Below, in pieces: positions 45,418 through 54,028 of a stretch of DNA of 64,000 bases (within the stretch, counting starts at the first letter, position 1; every line of letters starts with the position of its first letter). The notes under the pieces are model-generated. The model was not told the DNA's origin, made no database searches, and saw nothing but the letters and a program-made list of their open reading frames with translations. A program made the translations under genes and the position numbers. Source of the stretch: Paenibacillus aceris (GTDB lineage Bacteria > Bacillota > Bacilli > Paenibacillales > NBRC-103111); assembly GCF_017874035.1 (NCBI RefSeq), contig NZ_JAGGKV010000012.1:124001-188000 (forward strand). The letters are read 5' to 3'.

Positions 45418-46992
45418 ATGGAACAGAGTAATATTACAATTGAGGATTTATATAGTTCAGTCAAACAAGGGAAAATTAGAATTCCTGCCTTTCAACGGGG
45501 GTTTGTCTGGTCATCTGAACAGGTAGGATTATTATATGACAGTTTAGTAAAGGGTTTTCCAATTGGAAATGTTTTGTTTTGGGAAACGACTAACTTACTT
45601 AAAAGTGACAAAAAATTAGGTAGTATTGAATCTCCTGTATTGGACGGTCTACAAACATATCAATATGTACTTGATGGTCAACAGAGGATAACTTCACTTT
45701 GTACATTGTTTAACAGAGACATTTTAGCAAAGGATAATCCAGATTGGATAGACATATACTTTGATATGGAAAGCCCTTTAGAAGATAGTAAAAGTCTGTT
45801 TGTATCGTTAAAAGAAAATGAAGTGGATTTAAATAGATACTTTCCAGTACATAAAATTATGGATTCCGTTGAATATAGAAAGGCAACAAGAGACTTATCT
45901 GACGAAAAAGCAGATAAATTAGATAGAGTGATGAGAAAATTATCAACTAAAGTAATTCCCATTGAAAAAATGAAAACTGACGACATGAAATTAGTTTCAA
46001 TGGTATTTGAAAGAGTGAATACTGCTGGAACTGACCTTGACCATTATCAACTATTAGCGGCATGGAGTTGGAGTGAAGACTTTGTTTTACAAGAAAAGTT
46101 TACTGCATTAGCTTCTGAACTAGAAGACTTCGGAATAGATAGTCAAAATTCAAATCACATAGATTTGTTATTAAAGTGCTGTACAGGAGTATTATTAAAT
46201 AAATCGAGTACTGATTCTATAATAGAGTTAAATGGTCATGACGTGAGGACAGAATTTACTAAAATAGAGAATGGAATTAAATCAAGCATTCAATTTTTAT
46301 CAGACAATTTGAAGGTATATGACATAAAATATCTACCTTATCCATCTATGCTGATACCTTTAACTAAATTTTTTGCCACTGACAGGGCAATGGGGGATAC
46401 TTTTTCGGATAAACAACGTACCAAAATTGTAAAATGGTTTTGGTCAGTAGGTTTTTCAAAACGTTACTCTAATGCGATTGATAACAAAATTCCTAGAGAT
46501 ATTGAAGATATGGATAAGTTGAGACATGATGAAAATGCTAGTGTATTTAGTTATGCTGTTAATTTGAACAAAGACTTTTTCAAGGAAAATCGTTTTAATA
46601 CTACTACAGTAGCCACTAAAACATTTATTACTTTTCTGGCAAATCAAAGCCCTAAATCGTTCATATCTGGTAGCGATATTGATTTGGATGTAAAACTTAG
46701 AATTGCATATACTACTGAGTTTCATCATATATTTCCACAAAAGCATTTGGAAAGAAAAGGTGTAGATAAAGGTGAAATAAATATGTTAACTAATTTTTGT
46801 TTTCTTTCAAAGGCTGATAATATAAAAATTAAGGATAAAGACCCTAAAGAATATAAACAACTGATTGAGCAACCTGAATTGGTATTAGAGCATGCTGTAT
46901 GTCCTCCCAATAGCTTTGATTTAAGTTATGAAGAGTTTGTAGAAAAACGAAATAAATTGCTTATGGAAAAGGTGCAAAAGCTATTATCATAG
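45418..46992 (+). CDS. DUF262 protein with C-terminal HNH motif (GmrSD-like type IV restriction candidate)
   Basis: 524 residues. The N-terminal DUF262 (ParB/Srx-like) domain shows IRIPAFQRGFVWSSEQVGLLYDSLVKGFPIGNVLFW and YVLDGQQRITSL, the nucleotide-binding DGQQR motif. The C-terminal part has TEFHHIFPQKHLERKGV...INMLTNFCFLSKADNIKI, a His-His/Asn pattern of DUF1524/HNH nucleases. This combination is the plan of GmrS-GmrD and related enzymes that cut modified phage DNA. It is shorter than classical GmrSD fusions, so the exact subfamily is open. Very AT-rich. AAGGGGTG precedes ATG 45418. Confidence 0.82.
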   Translation: MEQSNITIEDLYSSVKQGKIRIPAFQRGFVWSSEQVGLLYDSLVKGFPIGNVLFWETTNLLKSDKKLGSIESPVLDGLQTYQYVLDGQQRITSLCTLFNRDILAKDNPDWIDIYFDMESPLEDSKSLFVSLKENEVDLNRYFPVHKIMDSVEYRKATRDLSDEKADKLDRVMRKLSTKVIPIEKMKTDDMKLVSMVFERVNTAGTDLDHYQLLAAWSWSEDFVLQEKFTALASELEDFGIDSQNSNHIDLLLKCCTGVLLNKSSTDSIIELNGHDVRTEFTKIENGIKSSIQFLSDNLKVYDIKYLPYPSMLIPLTKFFATDRAMGDTFSDKQRTKIVKWFWSVGFSKRYSNAIDNKIPRDIEDMDKLRHDENASVFSYAVNLNKDFFKENRFNTTTVATKTFITFLANQSPKSFISGSDIDLDVKLRIAYTTEFHHIFPQKHLERKGVDKGEINMLTNFCFLSKADNIKIKDKDPKEYKQLIEQPELVLEHAVCPPNSFDLSYEEFVEKRNKLLMEKVQKLLS

Positions 46993-47013
46993 CCTTATCA
47001 CATAAATATAATT

Positions 47014-47063
47014 AAAATCTTTTTCTCGATTATACTTATTGTATAAGAGAAAAAGATTTTTTT
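47014..47063. terminator. Terminator after the DUF262 gene
   Basis: AAATCTTTTTCTC / GAGAAAAAGATTT, 13 perfect base pairs, followed by six T. Confidence 0.85.
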
Positions 47064-47138
47064 ATTATTAAACTAACTCAATCTTTAGATTATGAAATAA
47101 ACCTTGTGGTAGATCGTACTTTGTGCTTAGAAACATTA

Positions 47139-47230
47139 CGGTTAACCGTTATCACAAGTAGTGGCTAGTTAGATTTATTATGCTTATTGCCAAGAAATTA
47201 AAATTTGATGTAGGTACACTAACTAGTCAC
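47139..47230. repeat. Palindrome and inverted repeat near the right end of the element
   Basis: ACGGTTAACCGT (perfect 12-base palindrome, about 47138-47149) and inverted arms GTGGCTAGTTAG (47161-47172) and CTAACTAGTCAC (47219-47230), 11 of 12 matching. Possible protein-binding sites. Confidence 0.5.
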
Positions 47231-47247
47231 TTTAATTTTTGACTGGT

Positions 47248-47367
47248 ATGGCTAAGATCTCTCAATACCGCGGCATCTCCGTACGTATCGTAAATGAGGT
47301 AGAAAACGTGAATCGTATCGTGTACGACATCACGTCCAAAACGCCAGCTACCATTGAGTGGGAATAG
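47248..47367 (+). CDS. Short ORF (39 aa) with chromosome-like codon use
   Basis: [18 protein letters not shown], then [20 protein letters not shown] and TAG. The reading frame has G/C-ending codons unlike the AT-rich surroundings. There is no good ribosome site, so it may be a fragment of a lost gene. Bases 47368-47534 beyond it show nothing further. Confidence 0.35.
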   Translation: MAKISQYRGISVRIVNEVENVNRIVYDITSKTPATIEWE

Positions 47368-47534
47368 ATTAAACTGAATAACCATAAACTCTCTTTCAGT
47401 TGTATTAGTAAGTCGATGATTGGGAGTTTTTTTGTCTGAAATTAGTAAGTTGTTAGAGGAAAATAGGTAAGCTTCGAAGAGAGTATTTACATAAAGCAAC
47501 CACCACTTTATAATGTGTTTGTAAGCCTGATTGC

Positions 47535-47551
47535 AAGAAGTAGTCATTGCT
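47535..47551 (+). promoter_or_regulatory. Putative integrase arm-type site (right end)
   Basis: AAGAAGTAGTCATTGCT, 45 bases inside the right groEL repeat. It shares AAGAAGTAGTCA exactly with 35749-35760 and matches the inverted left site in 16 of 17 bases. Confidence 0.65.
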
Positions 47552-47595
47552 CTGAATTCGTTATTAATAATAGTGACAAATATGCCCTGAAAGCC

Positions 47596-47766
47596 AAGCT
47601 GGTATCGTTGACCCTGCGAAAGTAACGCGTTCCGCTCTTCAAAACGCAGCATCCGTAGCAGCTATGTTCTTGACTACTGAAGCGGTTATCGCTGACAAAC
47701 CAGAAAAAGACAAACCAGGCATGCCTGATATGGGCGGAATGGGTGGAATGGGCGGCATGATGTAAG
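47596..47766 (+). repeat. Right attachment-site repeat: displaced native groEL 3' end
   Basis: It encodes the last 56 residues of GroEL in frame to TAA, with the same amino acids as the intact gene but no start or upstream part. The two differences (T47678, A47738) are third-position and silent. It is followed directly by a hairpin AAAGGC/GCCTTTT, probably the original groEL terminator. So this is the pre-insertion gene end. Confidence 0.92.
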
Positions 47767-47788
47767 AAAGGCCGAAAAGCCTTTTACA
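47767..47788 (+). terminator. Probable native groEL terminator, displaced
   Basis: AAAGGC-cgaaaa-GCCTTTT right after the displaced groEL stop. Confidence 0.65.
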
Positions 47789-47849
47789 TCAAGCTCAGAC
47801 CATCACGATTGCCCATTGCGGGTAACCATGGTTTGATTGATTAGAAGCT

Positions 47850-48020
47850 TCTCATGAGTTCATCGAACTTGTGGGAAGCTTCTTTGGTCATTGTCTTAGT
47901 TGTATTTCTTAGTTGCATTTATTAGTTGCATGACAATAGACATTCTTGTTCTATCGTCCTAGTTTAAAGGCAAGGAAAAAGCCCGGGAATGCTTTATGCT
48001 TTCCAACGGGCTTTTTGTTT
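47850..48020. other. Gene-free stretch with long hairpin and terminator
   Basis: AGAAGCTTC...GAAGCTTCT with inner GTTC/GAAC pairing (about 47845-47884). Then three TTAGTTGYATT direct repeats (about 47898-47938) and a perfect terminator AAAAAGCCCG/CGGGCTTTTT (47976-48016). It might encode a small RNA; no ORF seen. Confidence 0.45.
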
Positions 48021-48081
48021 GTCCGGTGCTCACGGTAGCGGAGATATTTTACCATCAAGCCCCAAACGCACCTATTGTATA

Positions 48082-48285
48082 TTACTTGATTTGAATGAAG
48101 TTCGAGGCCGTTTCTTCATAAAAAATAAATCCATATAATGACTTGCCCTGGGCGTATCCATTCGACTTGATATTGACGGTAGGACTTTCATTACCCCAAT
48201 CAAGACTACTCCATGTACACACAATTCCTGCACCAAAAAGAAACATGATTGCTAAAGCAATAGCATTATTCTTTTTCAATGTCAT
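48082..48285 (-). CDS. Small exported or membrane protein, unknown
   Basis: 67 residues (or 65 from TTG 48279). KKNNAIALAIMFLFGAGIVCTWSSLDW is a membrane anchor or signal; VCTW has a Cys that could be a weak lipobox. The rest (NGYAQGKSLYGFIFYEETASNFIQI) is unassigned. GGGGAA lies just before the ATG and is better spaced for the TTG. It follows a 41-residue ORF in the same direction. Confidence 0.5.
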   Translation of the reverse strand: MTLKKNNAIALAIMFLFGAGIVCTWSSLDWGNESPTVNIKSNGYAQGKSLYGFIFYEETASNFIQIK

Positions 48286-48342
48286 TTCCCCAGTACACTC
48301 TACATCGGCTGCAGGATTTGCTTTTGATGAGTTCGCTTAACA

Positions 48343-48468
48343 TTATTTTAACAGTTGTTTGGGCCGATTCCAATATTTCACCCAAATGTCATATTCATCA
48401 TCACGATAAAATCGTATACCAATTAATTTAAGCGGGGTCCAAAATTCTTTGAAATAATAACTTGGCAT
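48343..48468 (-). CDS. Small basic protein (41 aa), unknown
   Basis: MPSYYFKEFWTPLKLIGIR, then FYRDDEYDIWVKYWNRPK and QLLK, ending TAA at 48343. Unusually rich in Trp and Tyr. AGGAG is nine bases before ATG 48468, so translation is likely. It is 57 bp from the next small gene and may be co-transcribed. Confidence 0.5.
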   Translation of the reverse strand: MPSYYFKEFWTPLKLIGIRFYRDDEYDIWVKYWNRPKQLLK

Positions 48469-48617
48469 AGTAGTATTCTCCTGTTATGAATAGTTAATTA
48501 TACCTATTATGCAGGATTTTCAAAGGGAATGATGTTGGATTTTGACGAAAAAAATATAAAGTTTTCTTTATAATTACGTGTGTCGTAATGTGAGAAGAGC
48601 ATAGCCCTGTTGCAAGA

Positions 48618-48843
48618 GCAGCGATGTTTTACATCGCTACATATGCTCCGCCGCAGCGCTCACGTGCAGTAACGATGCTTCTCATCGTTACAGGTGAGAA
48701 AAGGCCAGACTGCCTGGCCTTTTTCGTCATGTAGCAATGTTTTACATCGCTACAGATGCTCCGCCGCGGCGCTCACGTACTGCAACGATGTTTCTCATCG
48801 TTACAGGTGAGAAAAGGCCAGACTGTCTGGCCTTTTTCGTCTG
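48618..48843 (+). repeat. Tandem 113-bp repeat, two units each with three hairpins
   Basis: Units 48618-48730 and 48731-48843, about 90% identical. Each holds AGCGATG-ttttac-ATCGCT (or near), then a CCGCCGC..GCGCTCACGT segment, then AACGATG-yttct-CATCGTT, then a terminator AAGGCCAGACTG-YCTGGCCTTTTT. No ORF fits. Each unit looks like a small RNA with its own terminator. Confidence 0.75.
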
Positions 48844-48893
48844 TGACTTATTTGGAGACATGAGACAAAGCCAAATTGGCGGCACCCCTGATG

Positions 48894-49073
48894 GGGGAAC
48901 TACCGGGCGCTATTTGAACTAAACAGGCTCATTGATGCGGCTTGGGGGAACTAGAGGGCCTTATCTGACCTAACAGCCCTACTTTTGAGCCCAATTCGTT
49001 GAAATAGCGGATCATAGTTCCTCATCCACTGCACAAGTGTCGAGTTTTTGGGAAATAGCGGATCATAGTTCCC
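48894..49073. repeat. Dispersed GGGAACTA...GCTATTT repeat, four units in F-F-R-R order
   Basis: Forward GGGGAACTACCGGGCGCTAT (48894-48915) and GGGGGAACTAGAGGGCCTTA (48944-48967). Reverse GAAATAGCGGATCATAGTTC (49001-49021) and GAAATAGCGGATCATAGTTC again (49052-49073). Same order and similar length as at 20844-21022. Confidence 0.7.
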
Positions 49074-49123
49074 GCTTGTCGGCTAGACGGATGGCTGCAA
49101 AGCGCATAACCACCTACCTCGTC

Positions 49124-52100
49124 TCACCACATTTCCCAAGCTGCAATCACCTTATTCTTCCCCGTCCGCTTTGCCGTAATTTCGGCTGTGTCCGCCTGCT
49201 CAATAAGCTGCTCAATCGAGCTTGGCTTGCACAACTCCAGGGAGGATACGCCTACGCTGACGGTGATGTTGTACGGACGCCCGTAGGCGAACTCTTTCTC
49301 AATCTCGCCCCGCAGCTGATGGGCAATCTTCAGAGCTTCTTTGCCGTCCGTTTTCGGTAAAATAAGAATGAGCTCCTCGCCCCCATATCGGCCTGCGATG
49401 TCACTCTTCCTCAAATTAAACCGGAAAATATCGGCGATTTCCCGCAGTACCCGGTCCCCTTCGGGATGTCCGAACTCGTTGACTCTCCGGAAATTATCGA
49501 CATCGATCATGATGACCGATAGGTCCAGTTGATAGCGGCTGGCAAGCTCGAACTCTTCTCTCAGTTTCTCCATGAAATAGCCCCGCAAGTAAAATCCGGT
49601 GAGGTTATCAATAACCATTTCTCGATGCAGAAGCACGTTGATGATATGCGGTTTGATGAAAGAAAGGAAGTGCTCCATATGCTGCTGTTTGGTTTTGGTC
49701 ATGCCGTCGACATGAACCTGTAAGGTAATTGCTTGATCGCCCCGCTGAAACAGTGTGAAGCTGAGCGCGCAGCTGTATTCGCTTCGTGCCTGGTAGGCAA
49801 TCAATTCGTCATGATCGCGCAGACCGGAGGCCGTGACGAAAACCTTTTGCTTATAGTGCAGAAGCTTGTACGTGATCGAAAGCTGGATGACCGGAAAGTA
49901 GTCGAACAGCGCTTTGGTCAGTCTTTGCATGGTCGTGGATAGATCCAACGTTTCGGTCACTTGCTCGCTGAGCTCGATAATAATTTGCAGATCCAAGGAA
50001 AGCAGCAGCCATTGTTCACGGTCAGCAGTCATTTGCTGAACATACTCGTCGTGCAGAATGGTAGGGGAGGCCGGCACATAGGCAGGAGCAATCACTCTTT
50101 CCATGCAGGCAGTCAGAAACGGCCGCCACGTTTCCTTTTGAATCATCTGATAGCCGTTTAAGGCTCTCCGCAAATACAGCATGGCATGTTGGATATCGCC
50201 CTCGGACATGGACTTTTCTGCTGAAAGTCTGTAATAATCAGGCCAAAAGACGTCATAGGCGTATCGTTTCAAATAGGCTTCGAAATGGTCGAACCATGCC
50301 TCCAATTTCTCCGAGCGAAGCTCGAGCAGGAGGGGAAGCATCTCCCGGTATGCCCAGCCTGCATATAGCCCCGAGTTGTTTCTGGATATAAATTGCTCAA
50401 AGAGTTTGCAGGCTTGTTCGGCATCGCCTAGACTCGTTTGACGCAGAGCTTCAAGGAAAATAGCATGGTTCTCATTCTCGAGAGAGTCGGGAAGATGAAC
50501 CGGTTGGTGCCTGCGAAAAGCGGCGTAGCCTCGGAACACGGACAATAAGGAGAGACTCCAATCCGTAATCTGCTGCTCAATCAGGCTGGACTCCAACTGC
50601 TGAAACAGCGTCCATTCTTCCCATTCCAGCGCGAATAAGAGCTGATTGGTCAAATAGTTTTCCGCCAAATCCTTGCGTCTTAGCAAGTCGACCTGCAAAA
50701 CCCGTTCTTTATGATACAAGTAACTGGCAATATCGCCTTGATTCAAGGAAAGCTCCATCGCGTTCAGATGCCCGACTTGTTCCTTAATGGTGTATCCGGA
50801 ACGCTTGGCGCCTTCAATTCCACGATAGACATACGTATTGATGATCTTATTGTTGCTCTGATAGGAATAAATGTCGTAAAGGCGCAGCATCAGATCTGTA
50901 TGCGGTGAGGAGTCTAGAAGCGGCTCCAGCTTAGCAGTAATCGATAAGGCCCATTCCTCGGTTTCCGGAAAATGAATCAGCATATTGATGGTATAGTAAT
51001 TTGTAATTTCGGCAAAATGACGCAGGGTAAGCAAATGGCGCTTAGGGTACACCACCTCGGTATAAAAAACATGCAGTCTATGCATTTCTTCATCTTGCAG
51101 CGGAAAACAGAGGTTGCTGGTATTGAGCAAAAATGCTGCCCTCACCCGATCCGCCAGCTGCTGGCTCTCGTCCAAAATAAAGGGAAAGAGCTCTTCTCGC
51201 AGTTGATAGACATCCAGGTCATTTTGAATCATGCGGATATACAGCCAACCAAAGCGATCGGAAATTCTTCCTGTCCGTTCATAGACGGTTAAAGCTAATT
51301 TTTCCGACAGCGCAAACTGATTGAGCAGATGATGCATGCGGCTGAGCAGCCGATCCAGGAAGACAAGGTAGGGCCTTTCCAGTTTTTCGTATAAATATTT
51401 GATGCGCTCTAATAATTCGGCCTTTTGGCTGTAGGAAAGCAAGGAGCGAATCTGTCTGTAATATTTTAAAAGTAAATAATATTCGACCTTGTACTCCCCG
51501 GCTTGGCAGGACAGAGAAATAAGCTGAGGCAGCGCAAATGGACGAAACCGATATAGATATTTCAGTGCGGTTTGGTAGTATGTCGCAAGCTCGCTCTCAG
51601 ACAGCCGCCCCAGCGCCAAATTGGCGATGTCGCTCGAAATAAATAGACTGTCATTGCGGCTGATATGAATAAGGCCGATTTCTGCAAGTTTGGCTACCGA
51701 AAGCAGAATATTCCCAGAATCCAGCCGATTCGCGGTAAAAAGCGATACTAAGTTGATGGGCATTGGCAAACAGCACAAGAGTCTCAGGAGCTCCTCTTCT
51801 TTCTTATCCAAAAGAGCGATACGCTTTGCAAACAAATGAAGGGGGTTCAGCTTCTGATGATCCAGGTGAAATCCGGCTGTTTTTTGCCAACCGTTTCGTG
51901 TAAGCCCAATGCTATGGGACTCAATGAGCTCCTCCAAAATGATCCTTAAGTGGCTAGTGTTAACCTCATTTTCGTACAACCAAATTTTCAACTCGCTCAC
52001 TAAAGCTTTATCCGCTCGTCCGAATTGTGAAGCGAGCAATCGCTCATAAATGGCCGGATCGGAGTGAAGAATTTCAAGCGTTTGAAAAGTTACCGCCTTA

Positions 52101-53281
52101 AATTGGGTTGGCACACAGCTCCCGCTGAAAATGAAATGCAGGCACTTCATCTCATGCCCGTGCTCCCTCCAAAAATTCAACAAAATGAGCTGTGAATCCT
52201 CATCAAAGTGCTCGCAGTTTTCAAAAGTGAAAACAAAGTTTTGAATCGGGAACAGCGGAATCACCGACGAGAAAAATTGATGCAGCCACTCCGTCAGCAA
52301 ATACAGGATGTCGTCGCCTTCATAGTGTTTTTTGAGCAGTTGATCAAATTTCCTAGCCAGGTTGCGCAGCATCGTTACGGACTCAGGCAGGATATCGTAG
52401 GCTCGGTGCAGCGTTCTTGAGACTACTTCGCGCAAGGTAGAGTACGGCAGCTCCTGCGAGATGATTTTGAAGTAATACCCTTTTTCAATGACCTCATTAA
52501 TGTACTGCGCATATAAATCGAAACGAATAGCCTCATCTTCACAGATGAGACCTAGCAGACGATCTTCATTGGACTTCAAAAAAACGCGAAAAAGCTCCTG
52601 CTGTTCATGTGAGAGAGGAGAAGCAGATGGGTGAAGCAAATTTGATCTTATTTGGATAGCCGTATTCGGCTGTGATTTAACAGGAAGATGCAGGCTGGCA
52701 CGAAGGGAAGCTGCAATTTCATCAGCGAATAGAAACGTTTCCGGCTTGGTACGGAGCCGCTCGGATAAAGGCTGCAAAGCAGCAGGGACAACGTCATACA
52801 TGAAATCCAGCAGCAAATGAATAGATTCAAAATCCGCGATACGAGATAAAAGAAACCTCCGTGCATAGCGTGGAAATAAACGGTATGGATAATCCGTCAG
52901 TAAGTGATTGATAAACTCAATGGCGGATGGGAATGGTTGGACATCAAGAAGAATAGCTTTCGTTTTTGGATGAAAAAACAGCATGTCGGGCAGCAAAAAG
53001 CCCATAAAGAACTGCTTATCATGCAGGAATGTGAGCGCTTCACAAATAGAGATAAGCAGCTTTCCTTTGGCCTCGTCACTCAGTTGTTTGTGATCCAATT
53101 GCGATAAGGGGATGAAGCCCTCGGGTAATGAGGGAAGCTGAACAATCAGATTTCCTTCAACGAGGTTCCAGCCTGTCGGCTGACGAAAAAAATCACCTTT
53201 AGCCGCTTCTGTCCAAGCAGTCAGGCGGCTTTCAATTTGTTTATAGTGAAAGTAGTGCCATAGCTTATGACTAAAATGCAT
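49124..53281 (-). CDS. Very large multidomain diguanylate cyclase
   Basis: 1385 residues. Residues 60-200 look like a degenerate protein-kinase lobe (GKLLISICEALTFLHDKQFFMGFLLPDMLFF). Residues 230-640 resemble the ATPase and winged-helix part of PknK/LuxR-like signalling ATPases, but no Walker A is evident. Residues 640-1070 are helical repeats. Then comes a GAF-like region, and a C-terminal GGDEF domain with VIMIDVDNFRRVNEFGHPEGDRVL and the active-site loop GRYGGEELILILP. The product should be cyclic di-GMP. It is a single gene with its own 378-bp upstream gap and no clear Shine-Dalgarno before ATG 53281. The input signal is unknown. Confidence 0.85.
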   Translation of the reverse strand: MHFSHKLWHYFHYKQIESRLTAWTEAAKGDFFRQPTGWNLVEGNLIVQLPSLPEGFIPLSQLDHKQLSDEAKGKLLISICEALTFLHDKQFFMGFLLPDMLFFHPKTKAILLDVQPFPSAIEFINHLLTDYPYRLFPRYARRFLLSRIADFESIHLLLDFMYDVVPAALQPLSERLRTKPETFLFADEIAASLRASLHLPVKSQPNTAIQIRSNLLHPSASPLSHEQQELFRVFLKSNEDRLLGLICEDEAIRFDLYAQYINEVIEKGYYFKIISQELPYSTLREVVSRTLHRAYDILPESVTMLRNLARKFDQLLKKHYEGDDILYLLTEWLHQFFSSVIPLFPIQNFVFTFENCEHFDEDSQLILLNFWREHGHEMKCLHFIFSGSCVPTQFKAVTFQTLEILHSDPAIYERLLASQFGRADKALVSELKIWLYENEVNTSHLRIILEELIESHSIGLTRNGWQKTAGFHLDHQKLNPLHLFAKRIALLDKKEEELLRLLCCLPMPINLVSLFTANRLDSGNILLSVAKLAEIGLIHISRNDSLFISSDIANLALGRLSESELATYYQTALKYLYRFRPFALPQLISLSCQAGEYKVEYYLLLKYYRQIRSLLSYSQKAELLERIKYLYEKLERPYLVFLDRLLSRMHHLLNQFALSEKLALTVYERTGRISDRFGWLYIRMIQNDLDVYQLREELFPFILDESQQLADRVRAAFLLNTSNLCFPLQDEEMHRLHVFYTEVVYPKRHLLTLRHFAEITNYYTINMLIHFPETEEWALSITAKLEPLLDSSPHTDLMLRLYDIYSYQSNNKIINTYVYRGIEGAKRSGYTIKEQVGHLNAMELSLNQGDIASYLYHKERVLQVDLLRRKDLAENYLTNQLLFALEWEEWTLFQQLESSLIEQQITDWSLSLLSVFRGYAAFRRHQPVHLPDSLENENHAIFLEALRQTSLGDAEQACKLFEQFISRNNSGLYAGWAYREMLPLLLELRSEKLEAWFDHFEAYLKRYAYDVFWPDYYRLSAEKSMSEGDIQHAMLYLRRALNGYQMIQKETWRPFLTACMERVIAPAYVPASPTILHDEYVQQMTADREQWLLLSLDLQIIIELSEQVTETLDLSTTMQRLTKALFDYFPVIQLSITYKLLHYKQKVFVTASGLRDHDELIAYQARSEYSCALSFTLFQRGDQAITLQVHVDGMTKTKQQHMEHFLSFIKPHIINVLLHREMVIDNLTGFYLRGYFMEKLREEFELASRYQLDLSVIMIDVDNFRRVNEFGHPEGDRVLREIADIFRFNLRKSDIAGRYGGEELILILPKTDGKEALKIAHQLRGEIEKEFAYGRPYNITVSVGVSSLELCKPSSIEQLIEQADTAEITAKRTGKNKVIAAWEMW

Positions 53282-53659
53282 TTCTGAATATTCAAAAGTG
53301 TGAGAGTAAGTTAGATGTCGAGTATCCGGATAGGTGCTTTGAATTGTAGTATTTATCTTACTCCCTCTCCTTCTAAAGTATAAGATTCTGTATGCAAGGG
53401 ATGGGATGATTCCATCAATGTGGACTAGTCATTCAATTGTATCAAAAATAAGCCGTAAATGGGAGACACAATGCTGAAAATTCAAACGAAACAGCGCCTT
53501 CCTTGAGTCAGGACTGCCTGGCTATTGCTTGCCCGCTTGGACATCTACCTGCTTGGCTATATAATTTAGCCTAATTATTTGAAAACTAGGCATTGGTACA
53601 TTCCTCGGACTAGGCATAGACGTATACTAACACAAACCTAAAGAGGAGTTGACTTATCA
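53282..53659. other. Divergent intergenic region between the cyclase and cotD
   Basis: No ORF seen. It should hold the promoters of both genes; the cotD-side promoter would be of the mother-cell sigma K type, but no convincing match was read. Confidence 0.4.
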
Positions 53660-53914
53660 ATGGCTTTCCAACCGAACCAACCTGGCCAAGGAAAACAATT
53701 TCAGTGTCCGCCTGCTGACCCTATAATGACGAGTCCAGAAAGAGTTGTTAGAGATTTCTATCACCCGCAAAAAGTTCAAGTTATCCATCCCATTCAAATC
53801 GTAAACAGACATCACTGTGTACCTGTCTATGAGCATGTGTACACTTGTGAAGAGACCGATGAGTATTGCGGCACTCACCCGCATCCGCACCAAGGCATGC
53901 TGCGCGACAAATAA
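53660..53914 (+). CDS. CotD-family spore coat protein
   Basis: 84 residues. A long middle segment PERVVRDFYHPQKVQVIHPIQIVNRHHCVPVYEHVYTCEE and a His/Pro-rich end (CGTHPHPHQGM) match the inner coat protein CotD family. It is made late in the mother cell in Bacillus. AGAGGAGTTG precedes the ATG and a strong terminator follows, so it is a single-gene transcript. Confidence 0.88.
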   Translation: MAFQPNQPGQGKQFQCPPADPIMTSPERVVRDFYHPQKVQVIHPIQIVNRHHCVPVYEHVYTCEETDEYCGTHPHPHQGMLRDK

Positions 53915-53921
53915 GCGTGAC

Positions 53922-53964
53922 ACCCTAGTCTGAATCTGCGAAGATTCCAGCTAGGGTTTTTTTA
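53922..53964 (+). terminator. Terminator of cotD
   Basis: ACCCTAG...CTAGGGT with inner GAATCT/AGATTC pairing, followed by seven T. Confidence 0.85.
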
Positions 53965-54028
53965 TCGATGGGATGCCTTTTCCTGTATAATGGAGGGATA
54001 GCTTTTTAAGAGTGGTGGAGGATCAAAG

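Noticed and set aside
47227-47652. 141-codon open frame on the minus strand across the right end of the element
   Set aside because: It begins inside the antisense of the groEL repeat, has no ribosome site, and its frame conflicts with the sense coding of the repeat.
47596-47766. A second groEL gene or ordinary paralogue fragment
   Set aside because: It is 98.8% identical, in direct orientation, stops with the element boundary and lacks all of the gene upstream, so an attachment repeat explains it better.
48618-48843. CRISPR array
   Set aside because: Only two adjacent units with no unique spacers between them; the whole unit is repeated.
49341-53107. Chain of short plus-strand frames opposite the large cyclase
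   Set aside because: All are antisense shadows of the 1385-codon gene.
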